Below, one piece after another: positions 1 to 10,224 of a DNA stretch of 64,000 nt. Positions within the stretch are counted from its first letter, which is position 1, and every line of letters begins with the position of its first letter. Both the position numbers and the translations under genes were made by a program. The notes below the pieces were generated by a model. It saw nothing but the letters and a program-made list of their open reading frames with translations. It ran no database searches and was not told the origin of the DNA. The DNA is taken from contig JBAKBP010004277.1 in NCBI GenBank assembly GCA_037953745.1, forward strand, positions 1 to 64,000, given 5' to 3'. The DNA comes from Lithodes maja (lineage: Eukaryota; Arthropoda; Malacostraca; Decapoda; Lithodidae).

Positions 1-2735
1 GTACTTATCTTACTACAGTTCATATTGTTGATGCCTTTGATGATTTTGAACACTTGAATTAAGTCACCTCTTAATCTGCGCTGGGTTAAAGGAAATAGAT
101 TTAATTCTCAAAGACGCTCTTCGTATGGTTTGTTCTTTAGGCTAGGTATCATTTTGGTAACTCTACGTTGAACTCGTTCTAGCTTGTTTATATCTTTTTG
201 GTAATAAGGGCACCAGGATTGAACGCAGTATTCCAGAAGAGGGCGGACTAAGGAATTGTAAAGGGTTAGGATAACTTCTTTGGATTTATGCTCAAATGAC
301 CTGCCTATAAAGCCAATTATTTTGTTTGCCTTCTTAACAACTTCTGAACATTGTTGACTCGGTTTTAGGTTACTCGATATTGTTACTCCCAGATCGGTTT
401 CTCTGTTTACATTCTTAAGCTGAGTGCCATTCATCGAATAGTTTGCTTTCTCATTTAGGTATCCGAAATGTAGTACTTTACATTTATCCGCATTGAAACT
501 CATTTGCCAAATTTGGGCCCAACATGACAATTTATCTAGATTGTGTTGCATATCGTCAACTTGTTCTTTTGAGAGTACGCTATTTGCAATTTTTGTATCG
601 TCAGCAAATTTTGAGATTGTACAGGTGAGACCCTCATCTATGTCGTTGATGTAAATTAGAAAGAGAATTGGTCCTAGTACCGATCCCTGGGGTACCCCTC
701 TACTTACGTTGGTCCATTTAGATGCCTTATCGTTTATGACTACTCTTTGCTTTCTGTCGCTGAACCAATTTTCTATCCATTTCAACACACCGTCTTGTAC
801 TCCATGCGCTTTTAGTTTTAGCAGTAAACGTTTGTGGGGAACTTTGTCAAAGGCCTTTTGAAAATCAAGGTATATAATATCTACAGCTTTACTCTCATCG
901 TAGAGGTTGAGGATATCGTGGAAGAAGTCTAAGAGGTTTATTAAACAGGAACGTTTTTTACGAAAGCCGTGTTGAGTATCTTTAAGTATGTTATTTTCCT
1001 CTAAGTGATTTACGAGTCTGTCTCGTATGAACGTTTCTAGCATTTTACATACAACTGAGGTTAAGCTAATTGGACGATAGTTACTGGGTAGGGATTTGCT
1101 GCCTTTTTTTAATATCAGTGTTACGTTGGCAAGCTTCCACTGATCGGGCATAGTTCCAAACTGCAAGGATTTATTGAATAGTAATGTCAGTGGTTTAGAG
1201 AACTCATCCTTAGCTTCCTTTAGAACTCTAAGCGAGATTGTATCAGGTCCAGGCATTATATTTACCTTGAGTTTATCTAAACAACTCAATACTTCTCTCT
1301 CTGTAACGGTGATATTGCTTAGAACATCTGAATTATCAATCTGAATCGGCGATGGTGTAGGGATATCACTGAGGTCCCGTGTTGTAAAAACTGATGCAAA
1401 GAAGGTATTGAGGGCATTACTCATTTGTACTTCGTCTTTGGTGTATTCTCCATTTTCATCGACTAACGGTCCAACAGTTGAAGTAACTACTTTTTTCTTT
1501 CTGATATAACTATAGAATTCTTTCGGGTTTGTTTTACTTTGATTCGCAATATGTAACTCTAAGGTCTTTTTACTTTGCTTAATTAACTTTTTGGCTTTGC
1601 GTCGTAGCTCTACAAATTTCACCCGTTCTTCGTCATTTTGTGAGGATTTTAATCTATCATTAGCAAATTTTTTAGCAAGCAGGCAGTTTGAAATATCTTT
1701 ATTCCACCATTTGGGCTTATTATTATGGCCTGGACGCCGTATTTTCGATGGTATGCAGTCTTGCACTGCTTTTAGGTAAGTGGTTTCGAATAACTTCCAA
1801 GATGTATTTATGTCGTTATTGTTAATTAAAAAGCTCCAGTCAGTTTCTTTAAACATAGCTCTAAGTTTATGGAAGTTTGCTTTCTTGAAATTAGGGACTT
1901 TTTCGATGCTACTATTTGGTTCGTTACTAGTAAAGTTTAAAGTGAAAGTTATCGTACGATGGTCGCTGTTACTGAATTCATCACCAACATTCAAATTCTC
2001 TATTAATTCTTCTTTTGTTGCAAGTACAATGTCAAGAACGTTATTACCACGGATCGGCGATCGAACAAATTGATAAAGCGAACTCTCTTGCAAGTTCGTA
2101 TACAAGTCATGTCCGGAGTGTGAAGTAAGAGTATCGCCCCACTTGGTCACAGGTAAATTAAAGTCGCCAAAAATTACGGTATCTTGTGAGTTACTTACAT
2201 CTGCAATTTGTTCGTAAATTTCTCGGTCAGTTTGCACTGATTGAGCTAGAGGTCTGTATATTAACGCAAGTATTATTTTTGTACCTTTATTATTCTTTAT
2301 TAGCACAAAAGATGTGTCGACGTTCACAATTTGAGGTTTTGACAAGGGGGTAGGATTAAGACTTTCTATGATATAAAGTAAAACGCCACCTCCATTTCGA
2401 TTTATTCGGCTTTTCTCAAACATTACATAACCGGGAAGTGAATACTCTGCTAAAAAGTCTCTATCTTCTGTATTGAGCCAAGATTCTGTTATGCCAATCA
2501 CATCATAATTTTCTGTAAACACTAGCTCCTCTAAATCTGAAAAATTATTGCGTATGCTACGAGCGTTTGCATAGAAAACCTTTAAATTTGTTATTTTAGA
2601 ACTCGCGGAACGCTCTTTAATAATATTTTTGGTTCTTGTCGGATCTACATTTATGTTCTTGGCTGTCCTCGGTCCTCGCTGTCTTCGGTCCTTATCGCTG
2701 GTGGTCCTCGGTTGCCTCTGTTTTTTGCTTGGCAT
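1..2735 (-). pseudogene. CR1-like ORF2: endonuclease plus reverse transcriptase
   Basis: This protein nicks target DNA and reverse-transcribes the element RNA. It starts at the ATG at 2735 with a short basic tail (residues 1-50). An EEP endonuclease domain follows at about residues 50-270 (YANARSIRNNF near the start, IFGDFN and SDHRTI later). A linker precedes the RT at about 480-760, with KLANVTLILKKGSK, the DFQKAFDKVPH block, RGVPQGSVLGPILF and the catalytic FADDT. The C-terminal domain begins near LYNSLVRPLLEYCVQSWCPY. The frame is open for 875 codons and is then stopped by TGA at 108-110, where the related copy at 38.9 kb has AGA. After that stop it continues in frame to the window edge. 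The element is therefore nearly intact, with one visible nonsense change. Confidence 0.88.
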
Positions 2736-2780
2736 TGGATGATTTATGTCACTGCTGCTTCTTCTCGGATGGCGTTTTTT

Positions 2781-3741
2781 TTATCCATGGCTGCGGACTG
2801 CTTCGTGTAGGAGACGACCCATGCGTGCTGAACCCACAGGGTTTAGATGAGTGCCATCCTTGAGATACAGAGTAGGCTGGTTGTAGAAGTTGTCCCAGAG
2901 GTTGATGAATTCAACTTCTTCCCTCAGACACAAATATTTTAGTCGGCTATTTGTGCTGAAGGCCTTGTCGTAGAATTTGTCAGGTGCGTCGATCTTGGGG
3001 AGAATGCCTGAGATGATGATATTCCTTGACTTGTTTTTGTAGTGCTGGATCATCTTGCGATATTTCTCCATCAACTCTTCGGATCTGGTGCGCATGACGT
3101 CATTTGAACCAGCATGGATGACAAAAAGGGTATTTTCATTTGCATCCTTTGTGGTATCTTCGAAGGCTTCCACAATGTCGTCCAGTCCAGCTCCTGGGAT
3201 GCAAAATATTTTTCGTCGATTTGGGACTCTGTCGCAGAACTCTTCGACCTGTCCTCATAGGATGGAATCCCCAACGAGCCTGGTCTCTTCTGGTTCGTCT
3301 TCCATCTCTACCAATATCTCAAATCTGTTTGACATTGTCACTGGTAGATGAGACCTTTTCTGCGTTGGCCGTGCACCGTTCCTCACTTGTGTAAATCCGG
3401 AAACCTGTGGTGGCGGGACTCTGCGTACAGGTCGGGGAGAGGAATGGTTAGAACGGGGGCGAGGGGGTTGATACTGTTCGTGCTAGCAGGCTTCTTGCAC
3501 GAGGAGTGGGGGAGAGACTAAGGTAAACAGGGCGGCTGTCCTGGTTTGATGTCGGCTCAGGTATGTCAGAAGCATCTGCTGCAGTGGCTACTGCAGGTGT
3601 TGGATTGTTGGCAGATGACGTTGGGGCGGTGGTGGATGCTGGAGTTGAAACAATTGGAGTTAGTGATACTCCAACGTTGAGTGTTACAAACTCTTGGAGT
3701 GATTCCAGTACGTTAGAGACGGAGTTTTTTACTCCCGACAA
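2781..3741 (-). pseudogene. CR1-like ORF1 with SGNH/GDSL esterase domain
   Basis: ORF1 of CR1/L2-type LINEs often carries an SGNH-hydrolase (esterase) domain involved in nucleoprotein or membrane association. The 5' part (3741-3448) is Ser/Thr/Pro/Ala-rich low complexity. The SGNH blocks follow in order: GDS at 3264-3272 (block I), a PGAGLDD segment (block II), HAGSND (block III) and DGTHLNPVG (block V, with the catalytic Asp and His both present). An in-frame TGA at 3255-3257 directly follows block I, and there is at least one frame change between the low-complexity part and the domain. The catalytic set is otherwise complete, so the lesions look recent. Family assignment rests on these blocks and on the adjacent ORF2. 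Confidence 0.75.
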
Positions 3742-4129
3742 TCAGGAAGGTTCCTTAGTTACTTAGCCAAGGGCAAGGAATCCGGAATACGGGTTATTCC
3801 TATACTTTTGACTCGTACCGCAGAGGTTGGGATAGGCATCTACTCACCTCAGCCCGGGGACTAGGCAAAAGTCACGAGTTAGAGTTTTTTGACCTCTCAG
3901 ATTTGGCAAAATCTTCCATTGGTGGCATAGCTAGCACTAAGTTGGGGGCTCCCAACCCTTCTTTCTTGACACAATGCCTGTCGATGGCTCTGGATAAGCC
4001 AAAACTGCCCTGTGTGGCATCACGGCAGCGGGTCTAGTTAGTCCATGTGCTTATTATTAAGGGAAAAAAGGAAGGGGGGGGGGGGGGTTGCCGGTAAGCC
4101 CATAGACCCCTAGAGCCCCTTCGCCGGAT

Positions 4130-4385
4130 AATATGATGAAGTCACGAGCTGTGATATTAATAAGTCGAGCTGAGTTTACAGCTCTCCAATTATTTTTATT
4201 TTTTTATGTAGGAATCTCAATGTGAGATCTGACCATTTGTACCTAGATGGTCAAATATAACAAGGGGTACATAACCCCTCCGCCTGAGACTGTGATAAGA
4301 TCACGAATCACGAGCGGTGATATGATTCGAACTGGTTATACAGTTCATTCGAAGTTTACTTTCAACTTTTATTTTTAGAAATCTA
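4130..4385 (-). repeat. Two-copy tandem repeat in CR1 5' leader
   Basis: Two diverged copies about 160 bp apart share the pattern CACGAGC.GTGATAT, then GTT.ACAG and an AT-rich stretch (about 4130-4215 and 4291-4385). Tandem 5'-UTR monomers of this sort commonly carry the internal promoter of LINEs, so this is probably the regulatory leader of the CR1 element. No transcription signal is directly visible. Confidence 0.5.
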
Positions 4386-4536
4386 TCATAGTCGCAACTA
4401 TATAGTATTAACAAAAGGTACAAACATATATAATTGTACGATTAGGTTTAAAGGCCAAACTATATTCCAGGGAATTATGGGTCTAAGTATGGGAGTACAA
4501 GGGTGTTCCCAGTAAATATGTGAAGGATCTCAAGTG

Positions 4537-5810
4537 TAGATCCAGTCATGTACACTCACGCGTACTAAAACTTGCTCAGGGGGCGGTACTTCCTTCCAGT
4601 ACTCCACCCTGGGCAGGTGGAAGGGGGGAGTCGGGTCCAAGTCTACCCCCACCTTCCTTCTCTAGCTGGCAGTTAGTGATTAGCGACGATTATTCTCATG
4701 CATTGCATATTATTGTTAAACCATCATTGCACATGCTTACAATGGCCAACATTTAAAATTTAATATGAATTTATTTATACACTATACTGTATAATTGTAT
4801 TCTCAAAATGAGTCTCTATACACAATGAAAACAAGGCCATTTATGGTAAAACAAAAAAGCTGGGCGCGTAGTGGAAAAAAACTGACCCGCCCGCTCGTAA
4901 GGCGTTAAACCTACAGTATTCATTATTTAGAGGTTTGTAGAGGTGAGAGGCTGGGATCACAGATAGAGACAGAGAAGGGGGAGTGAGAAGGCGAGCACTG
5001 CTACTCACAGGCTCGATACTCAAACCTTACTAAAAGTTAACACCGACTTTCATCGTAAGTTGTATCGAGTTCTACATTTAATTGATTCAAATCAAAGTAT
5101 ATAGGCCACAAAAAATGTAATGCAGACCGTTTATAGTATGTGTGGTATTGAATAAATGGGAGAAACTGATTGAAATGATACATGAAACAATCAATAACAG
5201 TCGCAACACTATTCCAGCCAATTCTTGCCTTTAGTCCTTTCCTTTTATGATATATAAGCCTAACTGTGTAAATAATTTGAGAACCTAAGATTACATCGTA
5301 AAGGGCACGTTGATGTGCATTGTAATAATGGTGAACATAATATCCTGAATACTGTATGCAATTGGATTTAATTACGGTATTATTATATTCAAATCACATT
5401 AAGTCTTGATCGTAGAAAGTAGTGCAATGAGAGAAAGACAAACACACGCAGAGAGAGAGAGAGAGAAGCACAAGCCCACTACAGCCAAGATTCGTGTGAC
5501 CCACGTTGTGTATAGAAACTAATTTTGAGAATACAATTATACATAAATTCCTAATACATATTAAATGTTGGCAATTATAAGCATGTGCAATGATGGTTTA
5601 ACAATAATTTGCAATGCATGAGAACAATCTTCGCTAATCACTAACTGCCAGCTAGAGAAGGAAGGTGGGGGAGTTGGGGATAGTTTGGGGGAGGAAGGTG
5701 GGGGTAAACTTGGGCCCGACTCCCCCTTCCACCTGCCCAGGTAGAGTAGGGGAAGGAAGGACCCACCCCTGAGCAACTTTTAGTACGCGTGATTGTACAA
5801 GCAGATCTTC
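4537..5810. mobile_element. Foldback element with about 280 bp inverted repeats
   Basis: The left arm (about 4537-4823) and right arm (about 5513-5810) are reverse complements with moderate divergence. Shared landmarks include CACGCGTACTAAAA, GGGCAGGTGGAAGGGGG, TTCTCTAGCTGGCAGTTAG and CATTGCACATGCTTA. The right arm carries a 30 bp duplication of the CCCCCACCTTCC motif. The spacer of about 690 bp has no ORF and includes a (GA)n run. Small ORFs across the arms are mirror images of each other and are not genes. I could not fix a target-site duplication. Confidence 0.65.
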
Positions 5811-6002
5811 TTTGAAGTAATGCACTGCTTGCCCTCTTTTCGATTTTTCAACTATTGTATGTACACAATAGACACTTAAAATGTTATACGGATTCTTTTT
5901 GGTACCTATGGTATTTGGGTTGGTGGTGTGATATCGTCACCAATGTCCCCCTCCAGTCTTGGTACTCAGGCAATATCGTCAATGATGGAGGGGCCACTAT
6001 TA
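5811..6002. other. Relic LINE 3' tail and unassigned sequence
   Basis: The segment 5799-5877 (CTTCTTTGAAGTA.TGCACTGCTTG through TATGTACACAATAG) resembles the 3' untranslated tail of the Jockey-like fragments at 7390-7477. A diverged 3' end of that LINE family therefore probably abuts the foldback element. Nothing else is recognisable here. Confidence 0.35.
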
Positions 6003-6482
6003 AATTATAGGTTTGATTCCCGGAGGGAAGTAATGAAAACCTATTATTTAGTAGGGCCCCGTAATCATTGACGATATAAGGCCCTCCCAGCCATCCCCTT
6101 CCCATTCGCTTGATTTCTTAAGTGTTATCTTGGTATGACAGTGAAGGAAGTATGGACACGAGGGGGCTGGCGTCAGGAATCCACTCGCAAGAAATCCACG
6201 CATTTGGAAAGCCTTAGTATAACAAATTTTAAGTTATTTTTTTCTTTTTAAATTTTTACAAGGTTTTTCGTAGTAGAGTACCCGGTCATAAGACGATTCC
6301 ATAAGAGAATACGTGTTACCCTTATGAGTAGTACTCCTTTTCCTCCCGCGCGGTAGATTCAAAACTGGTGACGCGGGTGTTGAAGGGAGACTATTATATA
6401 AATAGGCAATATCGTCAATGATTACGGGGCCCTACTAAATATTAGGTTTTCATTACTTCCCTCTGGGAATCAAACCTATAGT
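6003..6482. mobile_element. Small inverted-repeat (foldback) element
   Basis: Arms 6003-6083 and 6404-6482 are nearly perfect reverse complements. Landmarks are AGGTTTGATTCCC, GGGAAGTAATGAAAACC, TTTAGTAGGGCCCCGTAA and TCATTGACGATAT. The spacer of 320 bp is non-coding. A partial third copy of the arm precedes the left arm (5964-6002, CAGGCAATATCGTCAATGAT). This fits a MITE or foldback, but its superfamily is not identifiable by eye. Confidence 0.6.
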
Positions 6483-6504
6483 TTTGTTTTTGTATTTTGG
6501 ATAT

Positions 6505-6681
6505 ATGACAATATAGTTTAGGTGATCTGCATTTATCATAAGATACTCAGTAACTTGTAATAAGTCATGAGTCAGAATATTTTTGTATTGGTATACATGA
6601 CCAAATATTTTATGTGATATGCATTAACATAAAATAATCAGGAACTTACAATAAGTCATGAGTCAGAATATTTTTGTATAA
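6505..6681. repeat. Two-copy tandem repeat of about 88 bp
   Basis: Segments 6505-6596 and 6597-6681 both contain ATAAGTCATGAGTCAGAATA followed by TTTTTGTAT. Only the second copy is included in the larger tandem unit, so the left boundary of the segmental triplication coincides with the middle of this repeat. Confidence 0.6.
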
Positions 6682-6771
6682 GAATAAGTATTCATAAACA
6701 AAGATTTATTTAACGGTTAGAATGTTAGATACATTTAGTGATCTGTTTTTTTACATGTACCTAATAGGTTT

Positions 6772-7477
6772 ATGTCAAGCAAGGGGTTCTTTACCCCTGC
6801 ACAGCTTCTTACTCTGTACAGGGGCATAGTGCGTCCTTGTATTGAGTATTGTTCACATGTGTGGGGAGGTTCCTCTCACACCGCTCTCCTAGACAAAGTT
6901 GAAAGGAAGGCCTTTCGTATCATTAACTCCCGTCCACTCACCAACTCTCTGCAATCTCTCTCTCTCTCTCCGCCGCAATTTTGCATCTCTCTCGCTATTC
7001 TATCGCTACTATAATAATCCGTGTTCCTCAGAGCTTTCCCAGTGTATACCACCTCCTTTACGTAGGGCATGTGGTACCCGTCTTGCAACATAATCGCACC
7101 CCTACTCTGTGCAACTCTCCAATCCAAGAGTGAAACATTACTCTCAAACATTCTTCTATTCAACAGCTGAGCTCTGGAACTCTCCCCCAGAATCAGTCTT
7201 TCCCTCTTCCTATGACTTAAATTGCTACAAACTCTGTGTGTCCAGGCATTTTGGCATGAACGTCCCTTGATTTTGACTCTGTCACTCTTTCAACTATGAG
7301 GAGGCACTCGCTATAGGCAGTTCTGCCTTTTGCCTCCCTCACTCACATAGAGCAAAACAATCTACAATCCTATCCCATGATTTCCAGAAGGGTTTGCACA
7401 CAGGTTTTCTTTGAAGTACGCTACCTGTATTCCTTTTAAAACAAAATATTTTGTATGTACAAAATAAAGTATTAGAA
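6772..7477 (+). pseudogene. Jockey-like LINE 3' fragment, copy 1
   Basis: A 5'-truncated LINE end encoding only the C-terminal domain downstream of the reverse transcriptase. Residues SSKGFFTPAQLLTLYRG and VRPCIEYCSHVWGG are typical of the post-RT region of Jockey-group elements. This copy has extra CT dinucleotides in a TCTC run near 6960 that shift the frame relative to copies 2 and 3. A stop (TAA) near 7090 interrupts the downstream coding trace, which continues to about 7270. The 3' UTR ends near an AATAAA at 7461. No endonuclease or RT core is present. Confidence 0.8.
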
Positions 7478-7952
7478 CACTATATCTGGGTTTTTCTCAT
7501 CCTATTGTTGTCCAAACTCTGATATGGACAGTCTTACTTTAAGTATTAAATTAAGTCTTTAGTATTAAGTTTGTGGGATCAATAATTATATAGAATAGTT
7601 AAGAGGTTAATAATTATGTTCTGTATTGGATATCGGGTAATCTATCATTCCTATGAACTTAGGTAATTATAATTGGGAGGGAAAATATATACCTACCTAT
7701 TCGCGCATGCGTGAAATCGGCGGACCTCCCGCGAATATGGTGAGGGTCCCGCACTCTCTACCTAGCCGTCACAACAAGCAGACCGACTGCCTACACTCTC
7801 GTGTTTCACCTCACCTTTCGCCCCATTAGTGATAGTACTTAGCTCATCAATTCTCCATCTATCCATATTAATCCATAGGTCATTAATCATCATTCCCATC
7901 AATCATCAAATATAGTGGCCCACTTCTTTATGCATTAACTCTATCCTATTAA
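7478..7952 (+). other. BEL/Pao leader, possible 5' LTR
   Basis: Non-coding stretch between the LINE 3' end and the SGNH-like ORF, identical in arrangement in all units (22088-22560, 28268-28741). A TGTTGTCC start near 7503 and a segment ending ...ATCATCA just before ATATAGTGGCCC could be an LTR followed by a primer-binding site. The 3' LTR needed to prove this is missing, so the boundaries are a guess. Confidence 0.3.
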
Positions 7953-8592
7953 CCTGTTAAGCGCTAAATAGCCCTAGGAGCTAGGGTAGTTATTTGTGTA
8001 TTTCTAGCCTTGGATTCTGACAGAATTCGTTATATTTACAATATAGACCATTATTTGTTTTCGGTATGCTTTTATTTTACATATATGATGTATATATGAA
8101 CCTTCAAGAGTGCTAAAATAAGTGGGAAAAGCATTTGGGTGGTGAAAACCGAAGATATTGGCCACCCGGTCGTAATGTCAGGCGAGAGAGAGCTGCAGTC
8201 AACCCTCCTCTCTCGCTGTCTGTGAGGTAACTGAGGGCGGCGGGGCGGTCTGGGCTGGTGTGTGTGTGGTACATATCGATCTTTTCTGCAACCCACTTGT
8301 GCTACATTATCGCGGGAGAGAAAAATAACCGATAAATGATGATAATAAGAGGGAAAATAGGTGATAATTGAGGAGGGGAGGGAGGGGGAATAAGGTGGGG
8401 AAGGAGGGGAGGGGGGTGGGTGAGATTTACATGGATGAGTACTGGAGGGGAATTATCTCACCTAGAGACAAATTTTTTTTTTTTTGATAGGCCCTTTTTT
8501 TTTTTGGAAAGCTTTTTTTATGGTCCTGCTTCCGTGAGGCCTATCGCGTTCCCTATAGGAAGCCTTCCGTGAGGCCTATCGCGCTTGCCGGG
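7953..8592 (+). mobile_element. piggyBac-like TTAA MITE, family A
   Basis: A 640 bp non-coding insertion flanked by TTAA (7949-7952 and 8593-8596). Unit 2 has the uninterrupted site at 22557-22560, which proves the insertion. Termini are CCTGTTAAGC and TTGCCGGG. Internal hallmarks shared with families B and C are an AGGGAAAATAGGTGATAA motif, a purine-rich GGGGAAGGAGGGG tract, T runs, and a perfect 20 bp direct repeat near the right end (8529-8548 and 8564-8583). TTAA targeting with precise duplication is the signature of piggyBac-type transposases. No transposase is encoded. Confidence 0.8.
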
Positions 8593-8596
8593 TTAA

Positions 8597-8897
8597 CTAA
8601 CACTCCCGTGTCCCACACGCCATCTTGTAACATTGCCATGGCTCAACAAGGCAACTAGGTCCTACAGCACTAGCACCAGTATTCAGGTGATATAATTTAT
8701 TGTATGGTATTCAGATACAGTCCACTAAATCATCTTAACCATAAATTTCCATATAATAATTATATGGTCCTTCGTCCGTCCTAGTGTGTTCGTCAACCGG
8801 GCCCCCATTGTTTACTTGCCGGTGCGTTTGATGGCGTCTCCTCTCCCGCGATTTTTTGCTCGTTTTTCGGCCGCGAGGGTTTTCCTGATTTGCCAAC
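8597..8897 (+). other. Leader between TTAA site and SGNH-like ORF
   Basis: A 300 bp stretch conserved in all three units (22561-22857, 29361-29657). It has no ORF of its own. The copies differ by a small AATT indel near 8756. It is probably part of the BEL/Pao 5' leader. Confidence 0.4.
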
Positions 8898-9518
8898 ATG
8901 GCGCATGTTTTTTTTAAGCACAGGGCAGCAGGAGGTGGTGTAGGGGAAGGTTTTGAGCCAGAGAGGACTATTTACCCTGGCCTCATCAAAACGGTGGCCA
9001 TAATATGCCATTCATATGTGCGCGAATTATACATAGATAAACCTATCTACCACCCCCACTACACAATCAAAACTCTTGCCACCCCAGGGGCTAGAATAAG
9101 TACCTTGCGTAGGACTGAAGTGTGGGACCAGTTGGTTAGCTGGCGTCCTGACTTATCATACCTGGTAATAGGTGGTAACGATATTAGGTCAGGCGTTGCC
9201 CCTAAGGAACTGGCCAATCAAATCCAGGAGTTGGCCAGAGATATCGAGAGTCAAACAGGAGGTCACTGTTACATAATCGGCATAGAGAAGCGCCAGATTC
9301 CACGAGGAGTCGAACCCGCCGAGTTTAACCGTATCCGAAACTCCATCAATCAGTGGCTTAAACGCAACCCGTCATGGACCTGGAGCCGATACATGCCCAT
9401 GAATACTGCAGCGGCTGATTTTGGGTGGGACGGAATCGATCTCACACCGCCCGCCTCAGATCGGTTGTTCCGCGAGATCGTGGAGTCGGCTCGGGTGTTC
9501 TTTGGTGCGGACGCTTGA
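8898..9518 (+). CDS. SGNH-hydrolase-like protein upstream of BEL/Pao gag, copy 1
   Basis: An intact 206-codon ORF between the putative leader and gag. SGNH-fold blocks are recognisable: IICHSYVREL (nucleophile Ser in a block I-like turn), PGARISTLR (block II Gly), YLVIGGNDIRSG (block III Gly-Asn) and FGWDGIDLTPP (block V). In block V the usual DxxH reads D-G-I-D, so the catalytic His is replaced by Asp. The protein is probably a binding or inactive member of the fold. No signal peptide or membrane segment is seen. The ORF is intact in all three units although gag and protease are broken. Its role in the element is unknown. Confidence 0.7.
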   Translation: MAHVFFKHRAAGGGVGEGFEPERTIYPGLIKTVAIICHSYVRELYIDKPIYHPHYTIKTLATPGARISTLRRTEVWDQLVSWRPDLSYLVIGGNDIRSGVAPKELANQIQELARDIESQTGGHCYIIGIEKRQIPRGVEPAEFNRIRNSINQWLKRNPSWTWSRYMPMNTAAADFGWDGIDLTPPASDRLFREIVESARVFFGADA

Positions 9519-10224
9519 CAGAACATTTGTGGAATGGAATATGCACTAAATTTAACTAACCCATAAATTGCATTTTTTCTGATTGACTAAATTTAAAGTT
9601 CAATAAGGCTTGTTCTTTCTGATTAAGCCTAACTAAATCTAAATTTAAAGATATCTATTGGCTTTTCTAAATTATTAGTAAATCTCGATGCATCTAATTT
9701 AACCCTTTTTTCAGAATTTCTGTGATAGCCTAACTTTTCAATTTACATTGCGGCATCTAAACTCTAAATTTTGAAGGGTTGTATTTTGGGTTTTAACTTT
9801 TAATGATTTCGGCACTCGGCGGGTGCGTACATTTAATTCTACAGTACTAATGCCACCCATGTTCTGATAGTTTGCCATTTATCCCGTCGCTCGCGTTTAA
9901 TGTTAGGTCCGAACCCGAGTTTGATCGGCTATTTATCACCATGTCTTGTTAATATATCCTTTGTTTTTATATTTTTTTATTGTTTTTACCGTTGCTCGCG
10001 TTTAGTGTTAGAACCCGAGTTTGATCGGCATGAAAATTATTGCAATTTGTTTCCCCTCTCGCATTTGATGTTACTCGCGTTTGTTCTCGCTCTTTGATTA
10101 TCTGTCAATAGTCGCTTGTGTTAGGACCCGAGTTTGATCGGCGGAAGATTTTCCTGTTACGAGTAAACTGTCGTAAAAATCTAGGATTTGCAATTTCCAT
10201 TTGTTTTAGACTAAAGGTGACAAT
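9519..10224 (+). promoter_or_regulatory. Intergenic leader with three GATCGGC-ended repeats
   Basis: A 700 bp non-coding gap between the SGNH-like ORF and gag. It holds three degenerate direct repeats with the core ACCCGAGTTTGATCGGC at 9887-9929, 9994-10029 and 10113-10142, plus a fourth half copy (CTCGCGTTTG near 10075). Units 2 and 3 carry the same array (about 23854-24107 and 30647-30907). In unit 3 the T-rich spacer between repeats 1 and 2 has become a homopolymer of about 31 T. The spacing suggests a structured RNA leader or a packaging or translation element, which is inference. Confidence 0.45.

Larger units (their letters stand above)
1..4400 (-). mobile_element. CR1-like non-LTR retrotransposon, 3' end outside window
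   Basis: Minus-strand element with the two-ORF layout of the CR1 group. It has a 5' leader with a tandem repeat (about 4130-4385), ORF1 with an SGNH esterase domain (about 3741-2781) and ORF2 with an apurinic-type endonuclease plus reverse transcriptase (2735 to beyond 1). The ORF1 stop and the ORF2 start are about 45 nt apart. The outer 5' limit is uncertain. The 3' terminus lies left of the window. A 3' fragment of the same family lies at 38580-39014 plus 41192-41240 and shows how the ORF continues past position 1. Confidence 0.85.

Noticed and set aside
4520..4756. Possible small protein shared with 5561-5776
   Set aside because: The two are mirror copies from foldback arms, with indels that ignore codons.
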